A stretch of 64,000 bases of DNA, from NCBI GenBank assembly GCA_040793985.1, contig JBFNJI010000006.1, positions 170,899 to 234,898 of the forward strand, written 5' to 3'. This DNA is from Thiodiazotropha sp040793985. GTDB taxonomy: Bacteria; Pseudomonadota; Gammaproteobacteria; Chromatiales; Chromatiaceae. The position numbers and the translations under genes were made by a program. This document shows positions 26,377 through 35,705 of this stretch, piece after piece (position 1 is the first letter of the stretch; each line of letters begins with the position of its first letter). The notes under the pieces were generated by a model, which saw only the letters and a list, made by a program, of their open reading frames with translations, did no database searches and was not told the DNA's origin.

Positions 26377-29009
26377 TCATCCACTGGTGCCAAAAAGGGG
26401 TCATTGTAATACTGTGCCCCTATATCGAGCCATTCTGTTATCAGTTTCATCTCCGCGTCACTCAGGTAACCCGCATGGGTACCACCTGCATCGAACAGAC
26501 TGAGGAAGAGACCGCCACTGGCGGAACCCGCCTGCATTGAGGGTGGAACCGGAACCGGCGCATCGGGGAGCGGGATCGGATTGCCCTCTGCATCCAGGAC
26601 CAGATCACCGTTCTCATCCGTTTCAAACAGCGGATTGCCATTGGCATCCGTTTGCGGCACCAGCCGATCTACCAGGAGACCGTCAACCAATTCCTGCTCA
26701 AAGTCGGTAAGGAGAAGCTCGCGATAGGCAGCGAAGTGATCGGGCTCATCCTCGGAGGCACCGTCGCTCAGATCGAGCTGCCCGTCGGGGACAACGGTCA
26801 CTCCATCATCGTCCGTATCATGACACACAGTACAGGTGTGATCATCGATCTGATTATCCATGGCGTCGAAGACAGGCCTTGGTACTGACCATATGGGATG
26901 GATATGTTGCTCGTAGTGGATGATGGCACGGCAGAGCACGTTCCAGTCACTGGCGCAAACCGCGTCACTGAGGGGTGTCGGGGTATCCAGGTCGGCATAG
27001 CGATAACTGAAGGCGGCATCGGGCGCTCTCATTGCCGGATCTGTCCAGACATCGGTGAACGACAGATCCATGCTTGGATCACAGGCACTGGCTGCACAAT
27101 CGATACGATTGCGGGTTTGCGCCATGGTCTCGCCGAAATCGCTCCAGTAGACAGGGTTGGCATTGGGGAACGGCAGCCCACTGCCGCTGCTGCCGCTGTT
27201 GACGCTGGGTGGCGCAGCACTCAGGCGCCCGTGGGTCAGCGGATTGTCAGCTTCATGACAGCCACCGCAGCTGACCACCTCCCCAGGCCTGAACTGGAGC
27301 CAGAAACCATGAGGTTCCTCGATACGCCTGCCGTTGGCATCCAGGATACCGAAACTGACCGGCACATTGGCAGGCACCTTGACCTGCACCGAACCGTCGG
27401 GTTCGACCGGTGCATAACCGACGACTTCACGCATACCGAACTGGGCTGTGGCGCCAAATGCGCTGCCTGCAAATTCCAATACATCGTCATCGGGGATCGT
27501 GACCTGTTTTACCAGGCGCAGAAAACGTGCGGTGCGCTGATCCGACCGGGTCTGCGAAGGATCGGCAAGGGTTGCGATGTTGGGATCTGCGGTATCAACG
27601 CCATCCAGATCATAGATACTGCGAATGTGCAACAGACCGGCCTTGTCGGATACCAGGGTCGGATCGAGATCGATACCGGCGGTCTTGTCGTGGCGAATCG
27701 TCGGTACGGTGCGCGCCACCGCGATCACGGCATCGGTATAGATGATCCCCTCCTGGGGCTTGACGATAGGCTGCTGGGTGCCTTCATCACCATCATAGAT
27801 ATAGAGTGCGTAGAGAGGCGGTGCCGACTCGGTATCGGGGTTGGCGAGGCGTTCTTCGGTACAGGGGACGATGGTGTCATCCTCGAGTGCCCGGCACTGG
27901 TTCCAGCTGATCACCATTCTTTCCGTGCCATCGAACAGTGGGTAGGCACTGCGCAGCTGTCCATCCCGGGAGAGACTCCCGTCGGTGGTGACCCGAAGCG
28001 TGGTCGCCTGGTTCTGTGCCGGACCGCTAAGACCCATGTTGTCCCAGGTAGGCTGCTCGTTGTCGACATAGGTTTGAGTGTCAATGGTGATCAGGTCACC
28101 GCCCTCGTTGGTGCCGTCAAATGGCAACAGCAGTGCAAGGATCCGGCCATCCGGCATCTCGATGGGGCGCAGGAACTGGACCGTGCTGCCCGCGGTGCCG
28201 GTGTCGTGGCTGTTGAGCCCATACAACAGCTCCATTTCGGTGCCGTCGGGATTCATACGGTAGAGATGAATCGCATTGTTGCCATCGGCATTGTCCCAGC
28301 GACTGAAGACAATCTGACCATTGGCAAGCACGCTTGGCGAGAAATCATGGCTGCGGTTGAACGAGATCTGGGTGATGCCGCTACCGTCACTGTTCATGAC
28401 ATGCAACACCATGGCCGCTTCGTTGACGGATTGTTCCATGGCCAGATACTGCGGTTTGCCCTCATCGAGTAAACGTGCCTTGGCGAGTCTCTGTCTCGTA
28501 GACGAGAAGACGATGCGCCCATCAGGCAGATAGTAGGGAAAACGATCATGACCGTCTTCCGCGGTGATATCGGATACGATGACGCGGCTCAGCTCCTGGG
28601 AAGGGATATCGTACTCCCAGATGTTCCAAGTCGGCTGATCTTCCGGCTCGGCATCTTCAATCAGCGGCAGCCTTAGCGAGAAGAGCAGTTTGGTGCCATC
28701 GAACGAGACGCTGACATCACGGACATCACCCTCACCGCCGGTTACCGAACCGGTGATATTGATCTCATCGGCCCCCGCTGCGGCGAAATCCTTGAGGTAG
28801 AGATCCCCCCCCGCCTCACTCGCCTGGCTGACGCGTATGTCGGTATTGGTGGTTTCGGTAATCGGGCGTTTTACATAGCCGACAGGAAAATCCACGACCA
28901 CCGGATCCGGTTCCTGGCTGCTGCTGCCGCCGCCACACCCCTGCAGACCAAAAATCAGTATGGCCATGCAGAGCCCTGGACGTGTGATGATGGGAGTGGG
29001 CAGTTTCAT
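26373..29009 (-). CDS. Hydrazine-synthase-alpha-like propeller lipoprotein with two haem motifs
   Basis: 878 residues from MKLPTPIITRPG, whose signal ends with lipobox GLQGCGGG. A TolB/PD40-type propeller (about 60-330: DVSVSFDGTKLLFSLR, RFPYYLPDGRIVFSSTR, LHVMNSDGSGITQIS) is followed by a region with haem motifs CGGCH and CTVCH. This combination resembles the alpha subunit of anammox hydrazine synthase and the broader group of HzsA-like proteins found outside anammox bacteria. No beta/gamma hydrazine synthase genes are nearby, so hydrazine synthesis is not implied. It begins the minus-strand operon running to the DUF3570 gene and is divergent from two further cytochrome genes. Confidence 0.75.
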   Translation of the reverse strand: MKLPTPIITRPGLCMAILIFGLQGCGGGSSSQEPDPVVVDFPVGYVKRPITETTNTDIRVSQASEAGGDLYLKDFAAAGADEINITGSVTGGEGDVRDVSVSFDGTKLLFSLRLPLIEDAEPEDQPTWNIWEYDIPSQELSRVIVSDITAEDGHDRFPYYLPDGRIVFSSTRQRLAKARLLDEGKPQYLAMEQSVNEAAMVLHVMNSDGSGITQISFNRSHDFSPSVLANGQIVFSRWDNADGNNAIHLYRMNPDGTEMELLYGLNSHDTGTAGSTVQFLRPIEMPDGRILALLLPFDGTNEGGDLITIDTQTYVDNEQPTWDNMGLSGPAQNQATTLRVTTDGSLSRDGQLRSAYPLFDGTERMVISWNQCRALEDDTIVPCTEERLANPDTESAPPLYALYIYDGDEGTQQPIVKPQEGIIYTDAVIAVARTVPTIRHDKTAGIDLDPTLVSDKAGLLHIRSIYDLDGVDTADPNIATLADPSQTRSDQRTARFLRLVKQVTIPDDDVLEFAGSAFGATAQFGMREVVGYAPVEPDGSVQVKVPANVPVSFGILDANGRRIEEPHGFWLQFRPGEVVSCGGCHEADNPLTHGRLSAAPPSVNSGSSGSGLPFPNANPVYWSDFGETMAQTRNRIDCAASACDPSMDLSFTDVWTDPAMRAPDAAFSYRYADLDTPTPLSDAVCASDWNVLCRAIIHYEQHIHPIWSVPRPVFDAMDNQIDDHTCTVCHDTDDDGVTVVPDGQLDLSDGASEDEPDHFAAYRELLLTDFEQELVDGLLVDRLVPQTDANGNPLFETDENGDLVLDAEGNPIPLPDAPVPVPPSMQAGSASGGLFLSLFDAGGTHAGYLSDAEMKLITEWLDIGAQYYNDPFLAPVDD

Positions 29010-29361
29010 CTGTCGCTTGAATCCTCCTGGAAATCCAGTCTTAAACATCCGATCAGCCAACTGAGTTTGACCCACGCCTACCAAGCACTTACCACGTCAC
29101 GGAAAAATGCCGTCGAGCACTGTTCAGGATGAATATTGACTCCTGCTATCGACCAGTAAAATCATGGACTTGAGAGTCTACCTCATCGAAGTCGCCAATC
29201 AGTGCGCAAGTTCACACCCTGATACAACAGAAGTCACGGATTCGTTACTTCGGATTGACAAAAAACACCCAGGTTATAGAAGGAGAAGAGACAGTTCACA
29301 AACAGGCCCGGGGGATGCTTCGAGGTCGATCAATAGGGATTGGATTAGGGGCACATTCATT
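29010..29361. promoter_or_regulatory. Divergent intergenic region between two cytochrome operons
   Basis: 352 bases between head-to-head operons (propeller lipoprotein to the left, monohaem protein to the right). A frame runs through it in phase with the right-hand gene but lacks a signal sequence or ribosome site. It should contain both promoters; I see no clear operator. Confidence 0.45.
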
Positions 29362-30558
29362 ATGTCACTACAGGATCAGCTCAGAATAAGTCTTTCAATT
29401 TCCGACAAACCACCGTTGTTGTTAACAGCCATCCTGTTCACTCTTCTCTCGTTGACGGTAACGGCCGGGCCCCGGGAGCAGGCCAAACGCATACACGACA
29501 GGATTGCCGGGGTACCGCCCAGTGCAGAGACCCTGGCCCAGATGGTGAGCGAAATCGAAGACAACAGCGATCCGCTGGCGGCAGCCATGATCGCCACCGA
29601 GCATCCGGACTTCTACAACGTCACCCTGAAAAACTGGGCCACACCCTGGACCAATGAGGAGATGACACCCTTCGCTGCATTGAACGACTACAGCGCCACC
29701 GTCATCGGCATGGTGCGGGATGAGGTACCGTTCAATCAGTTGCTCTCCGCGGACATTCTCTATATCGGCAGCAATGCCCCTGCCTATTCGAACAGCAATA
29801 ACGATCACTACGCGGCGATGGAAACCCAAAGTCTCAACCTCAAGGAAGAACTGCAACAGGTCACCCAGTCGAGCGTAACCAGCCTGCCATCGGAGGGGAC
29901 CGCCGGGGTTATCACCACCCGTGCTGCCGCCCGAGCGTTTTTCATCGATGGCACCAACCGGGCCATGTTCAGTTTCACCCTCCTCAACCACCTCTGCAAG
30001 GTACTCGAGGAGATCAAGGATCCGACCCGCCCGGCAGACCGAATCCGCCAGGACGCCACCCGCAGCCCCGGGGGTGACAGCCGGGTGTGGTTCAACAACT
30101 GCCTGGGCTGTCATGCCGGCATGGCGCCCCTGGCACAGGCCTACGCCTACTACAACTACGAATACCCCGAAGCTGATATGGAGGCGGGTCGCCTCGTCTA
30201 CACCCCCGACAGTGTACAGCCCAAATACCTGATAAACAGCAATGTGTTCAAGGATGGCTACATCACCCAGGACGACCGATGGGACAACTACTGGCGCGAG
30301 GGACCCAACTCCGTATTGGGTTGGGACCCCAACCTGCCGGGATCGGGTACAGGTGCAAAGTCGATGGGTGAGGAACTTGCCAACAGCCATGCCTTTGCCG
30401 AATGCCAGGTCACCAAGGCCTTCCAGGCGGTATGCCTGCGTGCCCCGGTGGACAGCGCCGACCGGACCCACATTTCTGATATCACAGAAAGCTTCAAAAC
30501 CGACTACAACATGAAACGCGTATTCGCCGAATCCGCCGTCTACTGTGCAGGGGAATGA
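29362..30558 (+). CDS. Secreted monohaem cytochrome-like protein
   Basis: 398 residues from the ATG at 29362, which is followed by a signal segment (TAILFTLLSLTVTAG); an upstream in-frame ATG at 29164 lacks support. One CxxCH (CLGCHAGM, about residue 250) is preceded by SPGGDSRVWFNN, and further cysteines occur in FAECQVTKAFQAVC. The rest matches no family I can name. It lies 4 bases before the LamG cytochrome gene, so both are probably made and exported together. Confidence 0.65.
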   Translation: MSLQDQLRISLSISDKPPLLLTAILFTLLSLTVTAGPREQAKRIHDRIAGVPPSAETLAQMVSEIEDNSDPLAAAMIATEHPDFYNVTLKNWATPWTNEEMTPFAALNDYSATVIGMVRDEVPFNQLLSADILYIGSNAPAYSNSNNDHYAAMETQSLNLKEELQQVTQSSVTSLPSEGTAGVITTRAAARAFFIDGTNRAMFSFTLLNHLCKVLEEIKDPTRPADRIRQDATRSPGGDSRVWFNNCLGCHAGMAPLAQAYAYYNYEYPEADMEAGRLVYTPDSVQPKYLINSNVFKDGYITQDDRWDNYWREGPNSVLGWDPNLPGSGTGAKSMGEELANSHAFAECQVTKAFQAVCLRAPVDSADRTHISDITESFKTDYNMKRVFAESAVYCAGE

Positions 30559-30562
30559 GTCC

Positions 30563-33013
30563 GTGAACATGCATAACAATTCACTCACCATTGCCCTCTC
30601 CCTACTTGCCATCATCGCTCTGCAGGGCTGTCAGGACGGGGTCTCCACCGAATCCCTGCAAGCCACCACGGTGACCACCAGCACCTATAACGGACCTGCC
30701 GCCCGCACCTCCGACATTCAGGGCTATCGGGTCAATGTCTGGGAACCCCTGCGTGCGGAAAACCGTTGTGGATCCTGCCACAACACCGCGGGCCAGGCAC
30801 CCCTGTTTGTGCGCGAGGATGATGTCAACCAAGCCTACGAGGCGGCCAATCCCCATATCAACAGGGAGGAGCCCGATCAATCCTCCCTGGTCACCAAGGT
30901 CGCCAACGGCCACAACTGCTGGGAGGCCAGTGACACAGCCTGCGCCACCATCATCACCAGCTACATAGAATCCTGGCTCGGCGATGGCCTCAGCGGCGGC
31001 AGACAGATCGAACTCGAACCGCCGCCAACCAAGGTCGTGGGAGAGAGCAAGGCCTTTCCCGACGATCCCGGTCTCTTCGCCAGCCATGTGCATCCGTTGC
31101 TGACGGATTACTGTGCCGAGTGCCACGTGGAAGATGCGGCCGCACCCCAATCGCCCTTCTTCGCCACGGCTGACAGTGCGGTGGCTTATGCCGCGGTGAA
31201 GACCTCCATCGATCTCGATACACCATCCAATTCCCGCCTTGTGCAGCGTCTGATCGAACTCCACAACTGCTGGGATGATTGCAGCGACAATGCGCAGGAG
31301 ATGGAGACAGCCATCGATCAGATGGCCGGCAGCATCATACCCACGCCAATCGATCCCGACCTGGTGGTGAGTATGGCGCTGAGCCTGCCGGAGGGAACCG
31401 TGGCCAGCGGAGGCAGTCGGCAGGAAAACGACGTCGTCGCACTCTATGAGTTCAAGACCGGAAGCGGCAACATTGCCTACGATACCAGTGGCGTCGATCC
31501 GGCGAACAACCTGACCATCAGCGGCGCTGTCACCTGGGTCGAAGGCTGGGGCCTCGATTTCAGTGACGGCAAGGCGCAAGGGAGCACCAGCGACAGCCGC
31601 AAGATCGCACAACTGATACAGGCCACGGGTGAATACACCATCGAGGCCTGGGTGGTCCCGGCGAATGTCACCCAGGAGGGACCGGCTCGGATTATCAGCT
31701 ACTCCGCCGGCACCGATGTGCGTAACTTCACCCTCGGTCAGACCCTCTACAACTACGACCATCTGCACCGTTCCAGCACCACGGACGGCAATGGCGAGCC
31801 CGCCCACTCCACCGCCGATGCCGATGAGGACCTGCAGGCAACCGAACAGCATGTGGTCGCCACCTTCGATCCCGAGAATGGACGTCGCCTTTATGTCGAT
31901 GGCGTCTTCACCGACGACCTCGACGAAACCGAAAGCGGCAACCTGAATGACTGGGATGACAGTTATGCCCTGGTACTTGGCAACGAGGCCTCCAACGACC
32001 GTCCCTGGGCAGGCAAGATACGCTTGCTGGCAATCCATAACCGGGCACTGACAGCGGAACAGATCAAACAGAACTTCGACGCCGGTGTGGGCGAGAAGTA
32101 CTTCCTGCTGTTCAATGTAACCGACCTGCTCAACCTACCCCAGAGCTATGTCATGTTCGAGGTCAGTCAGTTCGACAACTATAGCTACATGTTCCGTCAA
32201 CCCAAGTTCATCAGCCTCGACGAAAGCGTACTGCCCGGCTCCATTCCCATCGAGGGCATGCGAATCGGCATCAACGGCAAAGAGGCCGCCGTCGGCCAGG
32301 CCTATGCGCGCCTGGAAACCACCATCAACGACAGTGAATACACCGCGAATGGGCAACTGCTTTCGGCCATGGCGACCACCATCCCCTCCGAGAAAGGTGC
32401 CGACAGCGATCAGTTCTTCCTCACCTTCGAGCGCCTGGGATCACACACCAACGTCTATACTGAACCGACTGTGCTGCCTCCTGCAGAGCCCGCGGACGGC
32501 GAGCCCGCATCGCTGATAGGCCTGCGCACCTTCGATGAGATCAACGCCACCATGGCCGCCCTGACCGGGGTCAGTCCGACCCTGGATGGGGTACAGACCA
32601 CCTACACCACGATCAGGCAACAGCTGCCCTCATCCGAAGATGTCAGCGGCTTCCTCTCATCTCACCAGGTAGCGGTATCGCAACTGGCGATCGAGTATTG
32701 CAGTGCACTGGTCGACGACACCGCATTGCGCGCCTCGCTGTTTCCCGGATTCGACTTCAGTGCGAACGCAAACAGCGTACAAGAAGCCGTCTGGCAGAGC
32801 GAGTTGGTGGCCCCCTTGATGAGTCGCTTCATGGGTGAGCAGTTGACCAGCCAGCCTTCGCCGACGCTGGTGGAGGCTGAATTGATGAATCTATTGACAG
32901 GCAGCGTCGGCCTGGCCAGATGCAGCGGCACCTGCGCCCCGGACCGAACCGAAAAGGCGGCCAAGGCAGCCTGTGCTTCACTGCTTGGCAGTGCTGTGGT
33001 GTTACTGCAATAA
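30563..33013 (+). CDS. Dihaem lipoprotein with LamG-like domain
   Basis: 816 residues from a GTG at 30563, with an ATG two codons later as an alternative. Lipobox IIALQGCQ. Haem motifs are CGSCHN (about residue 70) and CAECHV (about 185), each in a repeated module that also has an HNCW motif. A concanavalin/LamG-like domain spans about 290-510 (YTIEAWVVP, HVVATFDPENGRRLYVDGV, IRLLAIHNRALTAEQI). Haem plus LamG suggests an outer-surface redox protein that binds glycan or protein. It is followed by a Tat-exported partner 61 bases on. Confidence 0.78.
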   Translation: MNMHNNSLTIALSLLAIIALQGCQDGVSTESLQATTVTTSTYNGPAARTSDIQGYRVNVWEPLRAENRCGSCHNTAGQAPLFVREDDVNQAYEAANPHINREEPDQSSLVTKVANGHNCWEASDTACATIITSYIESWLGDGLSGGRQIELEPPPTKVVGESKAFPDDPGLFASHVHPLLTDYCAECHVEDAAAPQSPFFATADSAVAYAAVKTSIDLDTPSNSRLVQRLIELHNCWDDCSDNAQEMETAIDQMAGSIIPTPIDPDLVVSMALSLPEGTVASGGSRQENDVVALYEFKTGSGNIAYDTSGVDPANNLTISGAVTWVEGWGLDFSDGKAQGSTSDSRKIAQLIQATGEYTIEAWVVPANVTQEGPARIISYSAGTDVRNFTLGQTLYNYDHLHRSSTTDGNGEPAHSTADADEDLQATEQHVVATFDPENGRRLYVDGVFTDDLDETESGNLNDWDDSYALVLGNEASNDRPWAGKIRLLAIHNRALTAEQIKQNFDAGVGEKYFLLFNVTDLLNLPQSYVMFEVSQFDNYSYMFRQPKFISLDESVLPGSIPIEGMRIGINGKEAAVGQAYARLETTINDSEYTANGQLLSAMATTIPSEKGADSDQFFLTFERLGSHTNVYTEPTVLPPAEPADGEPASLIGLRTFDEINATMAALTGVSPTLDGVQTTYTTIRQQLPSSEDVSGFLSSHQVAVSQLAIEYCSALVDDTALRASLFPGFDFSANANSVQEAVWQSELVAPLMSRFMGEQLTSQPSPTLVEAELMNLLTGSVGLARCSGTCAPDRTEKAAKAACASLLGSAVVLLQ

Positions 33014-33074
33014 CGGATGGCAGGCAGACAGATGAACCAGCCTTTGCAGAGATTGAGTGATAAACGGTAAAGAT

Positions 33075-34649
33075 ATGATGCGCAAAAAAGTGAACAACCT
33101 CTCTCCCGACGCCCCCCTGCTCTACCCTGACCATCCGCGTCCGATGACGCGACGCGATTTCATCCGCCAGGGCCTGATGACTGGATTGGGCGCAGTCACC
33201 GCCCCGTCGCTCTTCGGCCTATTCGCCAACCCGGGAGAGGCGAGGGCAGCCCTCTCGTCCGACCTCGAGGCGCTGAAAAATGTCTGCGGTATCGATACCC
33301 TCGGTGGTGGCAAGATCCCCTTTATCTGTTTCGATCTCGCGGGTGGCGCCAACATCGCCGGCTCAAACGTATTGACGGGCGGCCCAGGAGGACAATTCGA
33401 TTTTCTCACCACCGCCGGTTACAACCGTCTCGGCCTGCCGGGCGACATGGTGCCGTCCATCACCAATCCCGATACCCAACTGAGTGACTTCATCAATACC
33501 GAACTCGGTCTCGCTTTCCATTCAGACAGCGCATTCCTCCGCGGCATCCTGGAGAAGGTCTCGGTGGGTAACCGTGCCAACATCAACGGCGCCATAATCC
33601 CGGCCCGCTCGGAGAACGATACCGGCAACAATCCCCACAATCCCATGTACGCCATCAACCGCTGCGGGGCGGACGGCGAACTGCTTACCCTGATCGGCTC
33701 CCGCCCTTCCGACTCAGGCGGCAATTCGGTGGCCCCGGCGGATCAGATCGATCTGACGGTACGTCCCACCAAGGTCGATCGCCCCAGCGACACCACCGGC
33801 CTGGTGGATACCGGAAAACTGGTGGGCATGTTCGACCAGTCCGATGCGGTTGCCGTGATGGAAGCGATACAGCGTATCTCCGACCTGAAGCTGGCCAGTG
33901 TGGACACCGGCATCAGCAGCGACGACGTGGTCAAGGAGCTGGTACGCTGCGGCTATGTCAAGAGTGCCGACCTGGTCGACCGCTACGGTGACCCGGCCGC
34001 CCTCGATGTCACCGCCGATACCGATATCATTGGACCGATTTTCACCCAGGATGAGTTCGACAACGACGGTGAGTTCCGCAAGACCGCATCGGTGATGAAG
34101 CTTGTCATCAACGGCTATGCCGGCGCCGGCACCGTCACCATGGGCGGCTATGACTACCACACCGGCGACCGTGCGGTGGGCGAGATCCGCGACCTGCGCG
34201 CCGGACGCTGCATGGGGGCCTGTATTGAATATGCGGCGCGCATCGGCATGCCGCTGATGCTCTATGTCTTCAGCGACGGCTCGGTCTCCAGCAACGGCAC
34301 CATTGACAACTCCGCGGATGGGCGCGGCAAAGGGGTCTGGACCGGCGACAACCAATCCACCGCCGCCTCCTTCTTCCTGGTCTACAGCCCCACAGCTCAA
34401 CCGACACTCGTGGGGGGAACCGCCGATGCACAACTGCAAAGTCAGCAGATCGGTCACTTCTCGGCGGATGGCGCAGTCGACAACGGCTCCAGTCCCGCAG
34501 CCAACAACGTCAATCAGCTGGTGCTGACGACAGCACTCAACTACCTGGCATTGCACGGAGAGCAGGGACAGTTCAATTCACTGTTTGGCACCAGCCTCGG
34601 CAACTCAGCCATGCTGGACAGTCTGATTGCATTCAATCCAATCGTCTAA
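33075..34649 (+). CDS. Tat-exported DUF1501-like protein
   Basis: About 524 residues. The twin-arginine signal MTRRDFIRQGLMTGLGAVTAP at residues 24-44 is followed by a domain that resembles the DUF1501 (sulfatase-like alkaline phosphatase superfamily) proteins: ICFDLAGGANIAGSNVL near the start, DYHTGDRAVGEIRDL and YVFSDGSVSSNG later. Tat export implies folding, possibly with a metal, in the cytoplasm. DUF1501 proteins are commonly encoded beside cytochrome-bearing lipoproteins in other phyla. Assignment to the exact family is moderate. Confidence 0.65.
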   Translation: MMRKKVNNLSPDAPLLYPDHPRPMTRRDFIRQGLMTGLGAVTAPSLFGLFANPGEARAALSSDLEALKNVCGIDTLGGGKIPFICFDLAGGANIAGSNVLTGGPGGQFDFLTTAGYNRLGLPGDMVPSITNPDTQLSDFINTELGLAFHSDSAFLRGILEKVSVGNRANINGAIIPARSENDTGNNPHNPMYAINRCGADGELLTLIGSRPSDSGGNSVAPADQIDLTVRPTKVDRPSDTTGLVDTGKLVGMFDQSDAVAVMEAIQRISDLKLASVDTGISSDDVVKELVRCGYVKSADLVDRYGDPAALDVTADTDIIGPIFTQDEFDNDGEFRKTASVMKLVINGYAGAGTVTMGGYDYHTGDRAVGEIRDLRAGRCMGACIEYAARIGMPLMLYVFSDGSVSSNGTIDNSADGRGKGVWTGDNQSTAASFFLVYSPTAQPTLVGGTADAQLQSQQIGHFSADGAVDNGSSPAANNVNQLVLTTALNYLALHGEQGQFNSLFGTSLGNSAMLDSLIAFNPIV

Positions 34650-34679
34650 AAGACGCCATCACCGCTCTCCCTGTTTTCC

Positions 34680-34705
34680 CGTTCCCACGCTTTCGCGTGG
34701 GAACG
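34680..34705. repeat. REP-like palindrome
   Basis: CGTTCCCACGC and GCGTGGGAACG form an 11-bp perfect stem with a TTTC loop between two co-oriented genes. Near-identical CGTTCCCACGC...GCGTGGGAACG palindromes are dispersed in many gammaproteobacterial genomes as REP-type elements. It could also act as an mRNA end for the cytochrome operon. Confidence 0.65.
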
Positions 34706-34785
34706 GATCAACCGCCTATCGATTGCCCCTGCCAATCTCCTTCGCGATTGCTTAGAATCGCCAGCTGCGACAACTCACCTGGACT

Positions 34786-35610
34786 ATGGAGGCGTATCGA
34801 TTAAGCATGGAGCAACTGGCCCAAGGTTATATCACCTGGAATGCAGATCCCACACTGATCTCCTTCGCTGGCATCGACATCCGCTGGTACGGCGCACTCT
34901 TCGCCATCGCCTACCTGCTGGGTTACCAGCTGATCCACTGGATCTATCAGCGTGAGGGGCGTAACACCCAGAGCCTTGAGCGGCTATCGCTCTATCTTGT
35001 GATCGGCACCGTCATCGGCGCCAGACTGGGGCACTGCCTGTTCTACGATCCAGGCTACTATCTGAGTCACCCGCTGAAGATACTCGCCGTCTGGGAGGGG
35101 GGATTGGCAAGCCATGGCGGCGGTGCGGGCATCCTGTTGGCCCTCTATCTCTATAAACGTCAGCTGGGCGAGTCCTATCTCTGGTTGCTCGACAGACTCG
35201 CCATCCCCACCGCCCTTGCCGGTGTTTTCATACGCCTGGGAAATCTCTTCAACTCCGAGATCTATGGCGAGGTGACTTCACTGCCATGGGCCATCGTATT
35301 CGAACGCGTCGACAAACTGCCGCGACACCCGGCCCAGCTCTACGAAGCCGTCGCCTATGCCATCATCTTCCTGCTCTTGTTGATCCTCTATCGACGGGAC
35401 GAGAGACCGAAGACACCTGGCTTTCTCTTTGCGGTATTCCTGCTAACTCTGTTCAGCGCAAGGTTTGGCATCGAGTTTGTGAAACAGAAACAGGCCGCCT
35501 ATGCCACCGAGCTCTGGCTCAACACCGGTCAATTGCTGAGCATTCCATTCATCCTGGCGGGTGCTGTTCTCCTCTATCTGGCCTTGAGGTCCGATAGGCA
35601 GACCAGCTAG
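34786..35610 (+). CDS. lgt: Prolipoprotein diacylglyceryl transferase
   Basis: 274 residues (start 34786; an ATG at 34807 is an alternative). Seven hydrophobic segments and the Lgt signatures: IRWYGALFAIAYLLGY, GGLASHGGGAG, NLFNSEIYGE and the RHPAQLYEA box. It transfers a diacylglyceryl group from phosphatidylglycerol to the lipobox cysteine. It sits inside a region dense with lipoprotein genes; whether it is the only Lgt of the genome or a dedicated extra copy cannot be told here. Confidence 0.93.
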   Translation: MEAYRLSMEQLAQGYITWNADPTLISFAGIDIRWYGALFAIAYLLGYQLIHWIYQREGRNTQSLERLSLYLVIGTVIGARLGHCLFYDPGYYLSHPLKILAVWEGGLASHGGGAGILLALYLYKRQLGESYLWLLDRLAIPTALAGVFIRLGNLFNSEIYGEVTSLPWAIVFERVDKLPRHPAQLYEAVAYAIIFLLLLILYRRDERPKTPGFLFAVFLLTLFSARFGIEFVKQKQAAYATELWLNTGQLLSIPFILAGAVLLYLALRSDRQTS

Positions 35611-35705
35611 GAATCCACCCCCTGCAAAGCCGGCACCCGCATCAGCGCAATACGCTGATCTCCCCCACCTGCCGTGTAGCCCCTGCACAGGCAATGTGTC
35701 GCCAT

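Noticed and set aside
26898..28472. A 524-codon plus-strand frame
   Set aside because: It is the opposite-strand shadow of the haem-bearing propeller gene, which has a signal peptide, lipobox and haem motifs.
26373..29009. Reading the HzsA-like gene as evidence of anammox-type hydrazine synthesis
   Set aside because: Only an alpha-like protein is present; no beta/gamma subunit or hydrazine dehydrogenase is seen, and such proteins occur in non-anammox bacteria.
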